From Tigriopus japonicus (Eukaryota; Arthropoda; Copepoda; Harpacticoida; Harpacticidae), in the NCBI GenBank assembly GCA_010645155.1, contig CM021317.1, forward strand, positions 62,001 through 126,000: a stretch of 64,000 nt of DNA, written 5' to 3'. This document shows, in pieces, positions 20,770 to 33,130 of this stretch. The notes under the pieces are model-generated. The model did no database searches. It saw only the letters and a program-made list of their open reading frames with translations, and had not been told where the DNA came from. Position 1 is the first letter of the stretch. The number at the start of each line of letters is the position of its first letter. A program made the position numbers and the translations under genes.

Positions 20770-23700
20770 TTATTCTGAAGAAGAATCCAGAAACATTCTT
20801 GATTCTTGAGAAGGTGCACTCAATGTTGGTTCACAAGCTATTTTCTTTTTCTTGATGTTAGGGCAAACCGATTTCCTGATCTCATCTGGGGTTTGATTAT
20901 GAAATCTTTCCACTAATTCGACCATTTCTCTCATATCCTCAGTAGAAGTATTCCTCTCCAAAGCATCTTTTAAGTTGGTCACAATCTCAATGGCTCTTTG
21001 TCGTCTATTCCTTAGGTCTTTGGGATACATGAGAAGATCTTTATTGACATACTTCCTCTCCAGATTTCTCAAATCCATATGAGTGATGATCTTATCGCCT
21101 GGTCGATTGGTGCAATACCTCCTTATTATGGTGTTCTTGGGCACGCCCGCTTGCAGCAGTTCCACCAATTCTGCCCTTGTCTTGCTTGTTATTCGAAGAT
21201 GTTGGGCTTCAATTTCATGGGAATGTCGGATACATCCACGTAATTTGAATACCTCTCTTGAGCTAAAGCACACATTGCTTTCAATATTAGCGCATTTGCA
21301 AACCAAAGCTTTTGACAACAAAAAATTGGCTGAACAATCCACTCGCGGATATCTATCTGAAAGATTTTTCGCCTTTTCCTTTGCTTCAGATTTTCTCTTA
21401 CGGGTGTTCAACCGACATTGGTATTGAATATAATCTTTTCGGGATCTATCGATGTTATAACACTTGTCAAGCTCCTGAGTTTGAATCCATTCTTTTCCTT
21501 CTTCCATAGACTCAAATTCTTGATCGATCCATTCATGTTCATGGTTGGTATTTTGGCAGTGCTTGATCTTGTGAGGTGACTCGAGGTGTTTTCTCAGCGT
21601 CTTAGCGGCGAGCACGACTTTTTTGCATTCAATGCAATGGAAACCTGCGACGAGGGAAACATATTCAAGCAAATGCCAACACATCCATCTCTGGGCATGA
21701 TCAGTTGGTTGGTCAGCATCTTCTGTCAATGGTTTCCGTTTAATTGATTTGCGTTGATTCCCTTTTAGTAGTTGTTTCCATGCCATTAGCCCATTCCTAA
21801 GCTCTGCTTTAGACCAATAGGCTTTTTCATCTATTTTGCCTTTATTATCTCTTAAAATGTATTCGTCTATTTCAGATTTTTTTGTCTTTTTTCGTCTGAT
21901 TGGAGGGTTTAATTCGTCAGGTCTTCCTGTCTTTAATGACAAAAAATTGTAGCCTTGTCAAGATTTTGAATGAATGACCGAGCAAGGTCATATGACTAGG
22001 GTAATAATGAAAGATATTGCTTTGCTTTGAATCTTACCTACCTTTATCAACCTAAACCAAGAGTCACAACTTAAGATCAGGGCTAAAAAATATATAACTA
22101 AAACTTTCTACCATGCTCTAACAAAACATTTCATATTTCGACAACCGACCTATGCCAATGTGAAAATTGCGGAGAGCCACTTTTACCCTACCATACAATT
22201 CACTTCTGTGACCATAATGATTAGAGCAAGGATAAAAAAGTATATTTCTTTTTACGTTTTTGCCTGTTTTTGACGGATTTAACTTTTTTCAATCAAAAAA
22301 CTTCTTTTTTTACTTTTTTAACCACATTTGTGTCTCACTTCAATTTCTTAAAAATAAATATACAACAAAGTACTTCCATATTTTGCTCTTTCACGCAAAT
22401 CTGCTACTTTTGGGGGTCCGTTGTATGTGCTCTTTGGGCCCTTTACGTCTTACACTTTTCAAGTTCAAGGATAACGAAACTTACATGTTTGACCTCTCAA
22501 AATTTCTTTCACGTCTAATTTTACTGGTGTTAAATCAAACCATACAAATATTATTTTAATAGCTTTTGCAAACTTTTCTGACAAACTGAAAATAAATAAC
22601 AATTATATTTTGTGTATGCCGTTTTCTGGAAACAAAATTATTTCTCTGTTACAATTTTTCAAAATCTCTTCCAAACAAGATTTTGAAAAAGTACAAAAGA
22701 TGGCACTGAAAGACAAAAAACTAGAATTGGATGTGGCTCCTCCAAAAAATCTATGGAAAATCTTTGTAACTACTTTAACCCTAATTTTACAATTGTCTAC
22801 AAATCTTATAGATGAACAAAATAAGTTAGGTTAGGTTAGGCTTTTGCAAACCTAACCCAACCTAAGTTCAAGACATAAGTCAAAAAAGTAATTTATTCAT
22901 TCATGGTTGACTTTTCATCAAGTTCAGAGAGATACTAGTACTTCAGCCTTGAAAGAGATCCAAAAGTAATATCAAAATTCATCTGTTTGCTTTTATCAAA
23001 TCCAAAGTTGACTTTTTTAAATACAATTATCCAATATTTTCCATTACTAAATCGCATTAGTAATTGCAACACATTGAAATGCTACCTGCCTGCAGATTTC
23101 CATGGATTTCGTAGCGTAGACCAAGAAGCACGGAAATCATGGAGTGGGAGGCTAGCAATGAGAATTATGATTTCCAGCAGAAACAAACCATTTGCGTTCT
23201 TCTGCAAATGAGACCTGGCTGGCATTGACAAGAACACGTATTTCAAATTTCAGCCCAATCAAATGCCGGAGTAAAAAGTTATGCCTTCTCAAACTTATGT
23301 ACTGAAGAGAGCATAGAATGAATGAACTCGCCCTTTTGTGGTAATCGTTTTACCACAAAAGGGCTAGTTCATTCATTCTCGGTAGGATTTGCACTGAACT
23401 TTGAGTGAGCATAACTATTGTCTCCGACGCTCGATTGAGCTGAAAATTGAAATACGTATTCTTGCCAACATTTGCAAAGTCTCATTTGCAGAAGAACGTA
23501 ATTGAATTGTTCTTACTGGAAACCATTATTCGCATTGCTAGCCTCCCACTCCATGATTCCAGTGCTTCTTGCGTAGACGTACTTGACAACGCTTAAAGGC
23601 TTAGATTTGGCAACTTTTTTCCTACTTTTTTGCCGTTTTTTCAACTTTTTTCTACCTTTTTTCCTTGCTCTAATAATGATCACAAATGCCACCGCAATAA

Positions 23701-24796
23701 ACTGTTCCCAATTTGAAAAAGAAAATTTAATTTTTTTGTGCCTTAAAAGTATTTTTTGGCTATTTTTGAGGGAGTCACATGAACGAACATTTTCCTTGAA
23801 ATAGATGGGTTTGGTCAAGATTTCTCAATATCAGGTCAAGATCGGTTAGTTTCCGATCCGAAATCAAAATTTTGGATCAAGATCAGACTGGATCGATGTC
23901 AATCTGGATCGGATCGGATCCGGCTCAAAAAAGAGAGGGTCTTAAAGAAAGACTTTCTAACATAATTGTGCTTGTTATCCAAGTTTTAGAATCAATGAAA
24001 TTTTTAAAGCAGAAGATCTATTTTAGATGAAACGCATTCTTCGTAAAAAAATCATGTGGAAAAGAACCTAGTGGGCTTCCAAGTGACATTTATCCAAATC
24101 TTATGAGTCGACTCATCAGAGGTTAGTTCCGACTCCGGATTGGTTTCTGGTGGTTTGGATTCGACTCACGACGAGCTGACTGCAGAACCGATCCGATACT
24201 GAGTCGGCTCATGCCCGATCTAGACCCATCTCCACTAATTGAACCTGTTAAACAATGCAAGAAGTGGCTACATATTTTTGTGTGTGGACAGTTTGGATCG
24301 AGACTTGAACCTGGACGACCTACTGCCGCTTGCCGGACATGCCGGGTCAAGATAAAAAACTAAAGGTTTTGTTAAACTCTAAAGTATTTTTTTTAATGAT
24401 GCAACGAAGCTTTTAAGAGCTCAAGTGAGCATTGGGATTCTTTAAAAGAAAAGGTAGTTTTTCCTTTCCTTATCATTTGCCCATACACACATACTTATTT
24501 ACAAATTTGTTTTTTTTTTTGTCGGTCTTTGAAATTTTGAAACCTTCGTTACGTCAATTTAAAAACATTATTTTAGAGTTATCGTTTCTTGTGGTGATTA
24601 AACATTTTGTTCCTGCACATATTTGGTTTTAGTCAGCTGTTGACTTTGTCACGGTTGGAGGCAGCCGTTGAAAAAGTGCCAAACAATAAGAACTCAACAT
24701 CAGTAAAATGTTGGGTTCATTTTCAGAATCTCTACATTCTCTTAAGGAAATGTTAAAGAATATCTCACCAGTTTTGGGAGATGTGGTGATGGACAT
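20770..24796 (-). CDS. Zinc-finger/MULE-type DNA-binding protein, paralogue B
   Basis: Exon 1 is 24796-24769 (28 nt, MSITTSPKT plus one base). Exon 2 runs to the stop at 20770 from either of two acceptors that keep phase 1: 21926 (acag|GAAGACC) gives 394 residues, 21644 (tcgcag|GTTTCC) gives 300. The short form matches paralogues A and C exactly in layout. The long form adds 94 basic residues (RPDELNPPIRRKKTKK, later KAYWSKAEL). The shared part has the C2H2-like finger (FHCIECK...RKHLESPH) and the C..C..H-x-H block (YQCRLN, DCSANF, GCIRHSHEI). The segment ELVELLQAGVPKNTIIRRYC follows, then a Lys-rich tail ending DSSSE. No transposase core. The 2.8-3.1-kb intron contains TTAGG repeats and a fold-back element. 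Confidence 0.7.
22826..22865. repeat. Short TTAGG array with inverted partner
   Basis: Three perfect TTAGG units (22826-22840) are followed after ten bases by cctaacccaacctaa, the inverted complement. TTAGG is the ancestral arthropod telomere unit. The array is far too short to be a telomere. Confidence 0.5.
23122..23571. repeat. Palindromic fold-back element, copy 1
   Basis: Arms of about 200 bp are inverted complements: CAAGAAGCACGGAAATCATG on the left, ccatgattccagtgcttctt on the right, both next to gtgggaggctagc or its complement. At the centre, cccttttgtggtaatcgttt meets taccacaaaaggg. Related copies occur at 50051-50331 and 56769-57220, with a fragment at 13282. Confidence 0.75.
23572..24768. 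other. Intronic DNA of paralogue B
   Basis: Contains a ggatcggatcggatcc-type low-complexity stretch near 23880-23930. No gene found. Confidence 0.3.
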
Positions 24797-25332
24797 CGAG
24801 GTGAACTAAATCCAAAATGTGGTGACACTCGAAGCATACGTGAAAACATTAATTTCACATCTAACTTAAGATAACAATGTTTTGTTTACGATCTTTCAGG
24901 TTTGCCAAATCAGTATTTTTGGAATGGATCATCTTTTTGCAGATTCTTAACTCCTAAAAATAAGAAACAAGGAGCCAAGTCTGACAAGCGTAGCTTTCCG
25001 AATACTCTACTCTACCTATAGAATGTTGCAGGTCAGGTTAAACGACAATTTCTTGAAAAAGACTTTATTTTGGTTTTGTACACGTTTTTCAAATTGGCAG
25101 CACTGGTTTTTCTTTGCAGGGTGACCATATGTAAAAAACATCCTTTTTGACAGATCGATTACAGGGTCACTACAAGAAACAAAATGGAGCGTTTGATGCC
25201 GACTTGATACAAAAAACAGATATCAGAAGTTAATGCAATTATACTAACATCGGATCTTGCTAAATTTTCTGCTGTGGGTTTAATTGAGTACAAGTTTCCA
25301 AAGCCCAGCATTCTGGATCATTGTTTCAAATA

Positions 25333-27454
25333 GCCCACCCCGTATAAAAATGCATACCAAATGAAATGGAAACTACATCAAAATTCTCAAAACCCGATCG
25401 TCTTATCAACCTTTCTGCTATTTTTTACCGGCAAAAACTAATTAGGTAGTTGTAAGATTTCAAGATTTCTTCGTCATTAAAGTTTTTAGACTGTCTCCCT
25501 GACGAATTTGCTCCAGAATTATCACAATTCTTGACACCCTTATTTTCTAAATCGTTCATATCTCAGTGCTCCCATATCTTACAATATGGTTTCTAAGTTG
25601 CGCAAAGTCATGGCGTTTGCGTCATGAATTATTTGCAACAAGTTCTTTAAGGGAAAATGCTGAGGAAAATTACTTTGAACTGTGATTGCAAGGACGACTG
25701 AACAAAAATATTAAATCCTCTTCCAAGGTACAAATTGAAATCTTACGCTTTTCGTATTATTTGTACTAGAATCACTGAACCCGAATCAATAGCGTCATCA
25801 CATGTAAATAACCAACAAGACGAGTTATCCACTTTTAGAAATGTGTTAAGGAAAAGAAGACTTTCCCATTGAAATTGGAAATCTGATGTCGATTGCGCTT
25901 GGTACTTAAAACTGCTGTCATGAGTGCTTACCCTGTTTCAAATAGTGAACTCAAAGGAAGAAAGAAGAATCCCAATAAGAAGACAAAAACCGAGAGAATT
26001 TTGATTAATTGTCGAACAAATCAGACAAAATGCAGTCTGATATTTTTGTGAATATGACGATGAAGATAATCCACAGTGCTATTTCGATTTTTATCTTGGC
26101 TAAAAATGTGTCGAGATGTTTCACCATCAGCTGTCTTTGAATACTTAAATTATAATTTTGAGTCATTCAATGTCCGAGCAAGAGAAGAGGCTTGAAGAAA
26201 CATCTTCGATGTCATGGTGGGGAAAAAGTGAGAATATGTGGTGTCATTTCTAACAGTCTCCAACAAGGAAAGAGGTCCCACGTTCGCTTCTCCTCCTTGA
26301 TCTTTCTCAAAGAAAATTTTAGACGTTGCGAAGATGGAGAAGTGTTACGATCCTGGACAGAAGGTTGCCGATCGGAAAAATTGTATGATTCAATGGCTGG
26401 CTTTGGTTACCGGACTAGGCTTGCTTAATAATTTTACCCTGAAACCCTCAACACGAAGGATTCAAAGCCAAGGAATGATTTTATTGAATCATGTACAGTG
26501 AAATGAGTGCTTGTTAAAAAGCTTGACTTAAAGACTCGACATGTACAAACAAAGTCTTCTGTTCTGAAAAATGCTTTCAACCAAGTGTAAAAGTGTTGAA
26601 TATGTTGTCATTTATATTGGGTTATTCAAAATTAAATTTTGATTATAGTTCATACTATTTGAAATACACATTTATGTTCTTTATTCATTGCATTTTTACA
26701 AGATTACATGAAACATTATGTCTGAGAGTGAAACGGCATTTTGCATTATACTTATTTTTTGGCAAAATAAGTCAATATCCCACGGCTGTGAGTCCAAAAA
26801 GTGTCTCGATTTACGGTGTGACGGCTACACGTCCACAAGCAAATGACGACCATATTGCTTTCCGTAAATCTTTATCTTTTGGCTGTTCACCATCATTTTG
26901 TAAGTTACACATATGTTCAATCAGTGACATTTGGCTATTCCACGCAAAATAGCGAAGTTCAAGTTACTGGAAACATCTAACCAACTCAGGTGGATTGCCT
27001 GAAATGGCTATGATCACACTTTCCCCTAAAGTTTAGGAAATTTCACAAGATGCGTGCATTTATGGACATCTGGGAATCTGATGAACACCACAGCTCAAGC
27101 CAACAAATTAGTAGATTAGTTCTTTTAGCATTTTTATCTGGTTGATTGACCACTTCACTTTCTTCTCTGCCTGAAAAATGACCAATGCAAGTCTCGTTTT
27201 TCACAACAAACCATGACGTTCTCGAATCTGATTGGATTCTATAGCCAGGGGGTCAAAGAATGCAGCAATTTGAGACCAAAATCAACAGGGAGACAGTCTA
27301 AAAACTTTAAAGACAAAGAAACCTTAAAATCTTACAACAACCTAATTAAAAGTCAACATTAGAAAATAGGGGACAGAGCTATGCGACGAATAAGCTTTGA
27401 TAAATTCGATGTAGTTTCCGTTTCATTCGATCTTTATTTTGATACGGGGTGAGC
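25333..27454. mobile_element. 2.1-kb element with about 170-bp terminal inverted repeats
   Basis: The segments 25333-25502 and 27289-27454 are imperfect inverted complements. Shared blocks are CACCCCGTATAAAAAT-like ends, ggaaactacatc, taattaggtagttgtaagat and aaagtttttagactgtctccc. About 1.8 kb lies between. The interior has only short frames (for example 26192-26428 plus) with no transposase resemblance. Long TIRs suggest a Mutator-like or other long-TIR DNA transposon. I could not find a target duplication. Confidence 0.55.
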
Positions 27455-27830
27455 CCTTATGTCATGGCTTTGCAAAACGATAGTAACGACTTCAATATCA
27501 ACATTGTCTATTGGATAAGGACAACCCATCTTCAGGCTAATTTTGTGCGAAATCAATGATTTCAAAATTTTAATGTTTCGTTTGAGCAAGGTCCTTCAAG
27601 AAACGCCATATAGAACATTGAAAATAAAATAACCTTGCTCAGCATCGGAAAAAAATATCTCTTGAAGATAATGTTTGGAAAAAGTTTCGGCAATTTCAAA
27701 TTTTTAACTTCTTCTCGTTGAAGTAACGTCTAAAACGGTCCTTTATGACTAAATATTGTGTTTCGCGCCCATTTTATGGCAATCTTTGAAAAAAGGGTGA
27801 CCGAAGCAAATAGGAAACGACAATGTGTAT

Positions 27831-30800
27831 TTATTCTGAAGAGGAATCTAGAGACATTCTTGATTCTTGAAAGGGTGGTCTTAATGTTGGTTCACAAGCT
27901 ATTTTCTTTTTCTTGATGTTAGGGCAAACCGATTTCCTGATCTCATCTGGGGTTTGAATATGGAATCTTTCCACTAATTCGACCATTGCTCTCATATCTT
28001 CAGTAGAAGTATTCCTCTCCAAAGCATCTTTTAAGTTGGTCACAATCTCAATGGCTCTTTGTCGTCTATCCCTTAGGTCTTTGGGATACATGAGAAGATC
28101 TTTATTGACATACTTCCTCTCCAGATTTCTTAAATCCATATGAGTGATGATCTTATCGCCTGGTCGATTGGTGCAATACTGCCTTATTATGGTGTTTTTG
28201 GGCACACCCGCTTGCAGAAGTTCCACCAATTCTGCTTTTGTCTTGCTTGATATTCGAAGATGCTCTGATTTGATTTCATGGGAATGTTGGATACATCCAT
28301 GTAATTTGAACACCGAACTTGAGTTGGAGCACACATTGCTTTCAATATTGGCGCATTTACACACCAAGAACTTAACCAACGTTAATTTAGCTGAGCATTC
28401 CGATGCAGGAGCTTTATGCGTGTTCTGCATTTTTTCTTTTGCTTCACGTCTTTGTTCATCAGTGATATACCGACATTGGTATTCAACATTACCATTTCTA
28501 GAGGTGCTGATCCTAAAGATCTTGTCAAGTTCTTGAGTTTGAATCCATTTTCTGCCTTCTTCTGTTGACTGGAACTCATGATCAATCCATATATGCTCAT
28601 GATCGGTGCTTTGACATTGCTTTTTCTTGTGAGGTGTGTTGGCGTGTTTTTTTAGCCCAGTAGATGAGGCAACGACTTTCTTGCACTCAAAGCAGTGGTA
28701 ACCTGCGAGGAGGGAATCAAATTGAAGCAATACCAATATGCATTTTGGGGAATTTCACGATTTGTTTCTGAAGCATTTCGTGCAAAGTGTCTTTAATTTC
28801 ATTGACCTCATAGGTACATAATATTGTGGAAGAGGTAAAAGTTCATATTTTTTTACAAAAATATTTGTTTAAGGGAACCAATTGAAAAGATGTACCATTA
28901 CTTGGGGAGATAATTGTGTCTATTGCACATAGCCTTAATCCATTGCTACTCTCCGAATTTTTCGGTTCCCCATTACCTCCTGATCCACAAACCTTAGCTA
29001 CGTAGCCGGGTCGATCAAGGGAAATATCAAGTGCTGTCACTATTTACAGTGTTCAATCAAATTTCCGCGACTCTTGAAATATCTATCTATCTAATACAAT
29101 AATATTTTCAGTGATTCAATATTTAGAGCATTTTACAATGTTTAAAAATTGTATGTATGTATTTCGGTCTCAAAGGGTAAAATGATTGTTTGTATTTACA
29201 ATTGGTTTGTTTTGAAACCGTGGATCCTCATAAGCCATAACGGCTTGTTTTCATGAGGACCATGCTTGTTGGATCTTAATAAAGATGCCTCAAGATTAAG
29301 GGTTATTGCATCTAAATCTTCTTCAAGCGTATAGGCAATGGATCTAAAGAGTTGGTTATTTGGAAAGCATTCACAGTCCTAGAAGGCAAAGCATCATCAA
29401 AGAGAAAATCCGGATTGCCGGCAGAAGAAACAATTTTTAACGTCACAAGTGGTCGATCGTTTCAGCGATATTTTGTTTTCGTATTTTGTTTTTTTGCAAG
29501 CGTGATATTCATTCCAAGTTTTACCGAACGCATAGTCTGGTAATTTCTGTATCCAACATTTTCGAACTAATGGCAAGGATACATTAGTTTCCCCACCCCG
29601 ACGTACTTTGTACAATAATTTATTGTTGGATTTCGGAAGTTTTTCTTGCAGAGCATTATTCACATGCTTTAATTGCCTCACTACTCCCAAATCTGAAACT
29701 CTTAGAATTTTAAGCTATTTAAAGTACGCATTTGTATGAACCCTTCTCTTTGCCATAACGATCCACCTCACCGCCTTCTTTTGGAGAACTTGAATTTCTT
29801 TCAGTGCTGAAGAGTGCCGAAAAAAATCGACTCCATATTCGAGCTTACTTTTGATAAGAGCATAATTAGACCTATACATTATAGACATTATAAAATAGAC
29901 AACTAAACTCGACATTATAGATTATTAGAATATATATTTGATATTAGAACTCAACCTTCCATGATGAGCTAAAAACATTGTTGAAAACATTGTTTTCCCA
30001 CTTTCAGTGGGGCTCTAAAGTTGGACTTGTGTAATGTTAAAATACTCATTCAGGTTTGTTCACATAAAATATTATCAAAAATCAATCTGATAGACACTAA
30101 ATCATTGATTTTTATCCCTTATTTTAGTCATTGGGCTTATCACAAGTGAACACATCTAGTCTTTTCACACATGAAAATCATACCAATACTGTTCGTTTTA
30201 AAAATCTTCTTTTCAAGAAACGAGTTGTTCTATCGGTAGATGGCGGTAGTATAACTTTCATTTTAACTCAACGGGTGACGTGTACTTGAAAACCTCCATT
30301 GAATTGAAGTTGCAGAGCTATGATGGGGTATTCTTGGAGATGTTCATTTTTTGTAAGGAGTCGCCACTTGCTGACTAGGTCAAGGATGACTCAACGAAGG
30401 ATATATTACAGAATACCACTTAAGGCCTAGTTACTGCAATGAAAATTCAACGGAACATTTACTGCTTTGAAATAACCTCTCATTTTAGTACAATAACAGG
30501 CCTTAAGCTGTATTTCTGTAATTCGTCCTGAGAAATTAAGATGTCCTTGACTAGGTCAATCAATTACAGAAAGCCAAGTTGATTTGAAGTCAATCCAAAG
30601 CTTGGCTAAATGGTGCAATTTTGCTCAAATTTGCATCCCCTATTATTTTTTGCCCCTTGTGATAGTTAAAATAGAGCGATAATGAAATAGTTGCGCAAAG
30701 AGTTATTGAATTATTTGCTATTTGGTAAGCAAAGTCCTTGGAAAAAGGTTGCCAGATTTCTCAAAACACAAAAATCTATATGAATGCCTCACTGAGAAAA

Positions 30801-31164
30801 TGCGCAAAGTTTTCAAGACTTTGGATTCCCAACAATAAAAATGGTATTAAATGCAAGCTTAACCAATTTAGCACCATAGCTTTGCAAAGTTTACGCAAAG
30901 TGTGTAGAAAATCAGAACAAAATGGCCCTTTTTACAGTTACAAGATGTTATAAGATGTGAATTATTTTATCGGTAAAGGGTGGTAGTAAAATCTTATTTC
31001 GAAGTCGGTGGCGTTACTTTGAACATGAAAATTGAAAATCTAACATTCAACAAGAACGTCACTTCAATACCATAATACTTCTGCTTTCAGAAACTTGACA
31101 GGTTCTTAAGAAAATGACATTGAAGAAAAAACTCACCTGTTTTGGGTGTAGTGGTGGCAGACAT
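27831..31164 (-). CDS. Zinc-finger/MULE-type DNA-binding protein, paralogue C
   Basis: Exon 1 is 31164-31137 (28 nt, MSATTTPKT plus one base) and exon 2 is 28702-27831, joined in phase 1 to give 299 residues. The layout equals paralogues A and B. The N-terminal half has diverged most: the finger reads YHCFECKKVV...KKHANTPH and the middle block YQCRYITDEQRREAKEK. The C-terminal half, from ELVELLQAGVPKNTIIRQYC through ERKYVNKDLLMYPKDLRDRRQRAIEIV to the DSSSE end, is nearly identical to paralogue B, including at the DNA level. This suggests recent duplication or gene conversion. A truncated LINE lies in the 2.4-kb intron on the same strand. Confidence 0.7.
29400..29915 (-). mobile_element. Truncated non-LTR retrotransposon (RT C-terminal region)
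   Basis: Two neighbouring minus-strand frames read as the end of a LINE reverse transcriptase protein. The first has YALIKSKLEYGVDFFRHSSA then LQKKAVRWIVMAKRRVHTNAYFK; the second continues LGVVRQLKHVNNALQEKLP. A stop or frameshift separates them. The catalytic RT domain is missing, so this is a 5'-truncated remnant. Confidence 0.65.
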
Positions 31165-32158
31165 CGAGATGGAATTAGGTTTGAATCTGGCGAAACTTAA
31201 AATTCACTTTGAAAGATCAGTATTCGCTGATTTCTAGTTGGTGTTTGTTTGTTTGGTTCTTGATCAACAAGGGCTGCCAAATGAGGAAATTTCAAACTGG
31301 CCATTACCTCCAAGAATTCATTAATCGCATAACAACAAAGCGACAAAAGACTATCAGGTAAAAATAATTGTTGCTTTCTAAAACTTTTACTTGATCTGTC
31401 GAATGGAAGACCTTTTCTTTTTAATATCTCCAATTTCTTGCAAGAAAGATGAATGCCTCACACCAAACAAAGTGGCAACCACAAAAATAGCATGGCCAAC
31501 TGGTCTTGGCGTACGAAACTAATTTTACAAGAAACAGTCCAAATCATACACATTTTTATACACATTTTTAACCAGAGCCTTATGAAAGTTTTTGGAACCA
31601 TAACTTTTCAATTTTTTTCCAATATCCTTCAAATGGCCGCACTGATTTTTCTTAACAGGGTGACGAGAAACGTAACCGTCGGCTAAATTAAACTCGATAA
31701 TTGAATGTTGTATTCGAGGAAATCACAAGCAAGATGATATGTCAAACACTTTTCTGACCGGAACATTCGGTACTTAGTTTAGATGAAGAACGATTTTTTT
31801 GTTAAAGTTCCATTGCCATTCAAACCAATTTTGGGGTGTAAAGACAAGGCTTGACTTGTCGTTGAGGTCTTTTTTATAAGGCCACCGGCCATGAAATTAT
31901 ATCTGTCGCTTTAAGCGTGCCTCACTTTTTCCCAAAATTTTCTTTAACAATATTTTTATGCATTTGGTCACCGCATCAGTATCTTAAATGTGCGGATCTG
32001 CGGTCATTCCCGAGGGTGAGGTAATAATTGATGCTCTTTGGTGGGGCAATACATTCACCGAACGGACAGCCTTAACCAACCACTCCAGGAAAGCAGCAAA
32101 CAACAAAATCTGAATATTGGTCTCCAATGTCTTGGGAAGGGGCCAAAAGGATTACTAT
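31165..32158. other. Upstream region of paralogue C with SINE fragment
   Basis: About 31633-31670 holds the block shared with paralogues A and B (ctgatttttcttaacagggtgac). About 31990-32080 matches part of the SINE at 52673-52962 (ctgcggtcattcccgagggtgaggtaa). No gene found. Confidence 0.4.
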
Positions 32159-32877
32159 TAGTGATGGGAGCCAAACAGGAGCTTGGGCAAGCGGTCCGGT
32201 ACAGTACCTTGGACTTGCCGAAACTTGGGTCTACTTGGGTGCCTGTACAAGTATTTTTCCCACCTTACAGGTTTGCCAAATTTGCTAGGAATGAAGACTA
32301 AACCTTCGGCATCAGAATTTCAATTAACCAGAAAGTTTCAGCGAAATAGGGCCCATGCCCTTGTTAGGATGAATTTTTAGATGAAAATACACAATTCAAA
32401 GCTTTTGTATCGAGAAATGCAAAAGCTTTTGAGAATATTTCAAAAAAAAAAAAGAGTTGGCATCTTATATTTTTTTCTAAAAACTCTGAGTGACCGAGCT
32501 TGTTCCCAAGTGTGACTGTTAAATCTCATTCTTGATTGGCCCGAAAAGTGTATTCATGTGTGGCTTAGAACGGAAACTAAAGAAAAAACATGGTTTTGCA
32601 AATGCTATCCAAATCAAATTTTTTTTTTGTTTCACTTCCACTGTTTATTGCTAAATTATTAAGGTCAAAAGATCATTGAAAATTCAACTTGACGTTCTTT
32701 TCTTCTAAGTCACACTGCAAGCATCTGAAATCTTCTAAGAGCAACTGCCGGCAACTGCATCTTCCAATGTTCCATGAGCTTGCCAAGTGTATTGGTGTAT
32801 TGCCCAAGTAATGCTTGTCAACAACTTGTGGTTGGGGTGCTTGTGATGACTCATTACTTGCCCAAGTCACATCACTA
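32159..32877. mobile_element. hAT-like element family TAGTGATG, complete copy
   Basis: Begins TAGTGATGGGAGCC and ends ...CAAGTCACATCACTA, imperfect inverted termini fitting hAT YARNG. The 8-mer attactat flanks both sides exactly (32151-32158 and 32878-32885). The interior shares long segments with 19776-20670. 719 bp without a transposase. It lies about 250 bp upstream of the ABCF3 start. Confidence 0.85.
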
Positions 32878-33130
32878 ATTACTATCCTTTAATGTCCTCC
32901 CAAAAGGTCGAGGTTGCGCTATGCATCCATTCTATGGTTGCGCCTCTTCCTCACCCAACCTCTGAGAGGTCAGCTGTTGATTTACCTTGACACATGCATG
33001 CATGTGTGCCTACTTGCTTGCTCGCTGTCTGTTTATGAGATACCAGACAAATTAGCTTTTCTCTTAGGATTTGTCTTGGGGTCGCTTGTTGTATTTAGTA
33101 AAAAACCACGCATTTGCTTGTTGAGACGTC

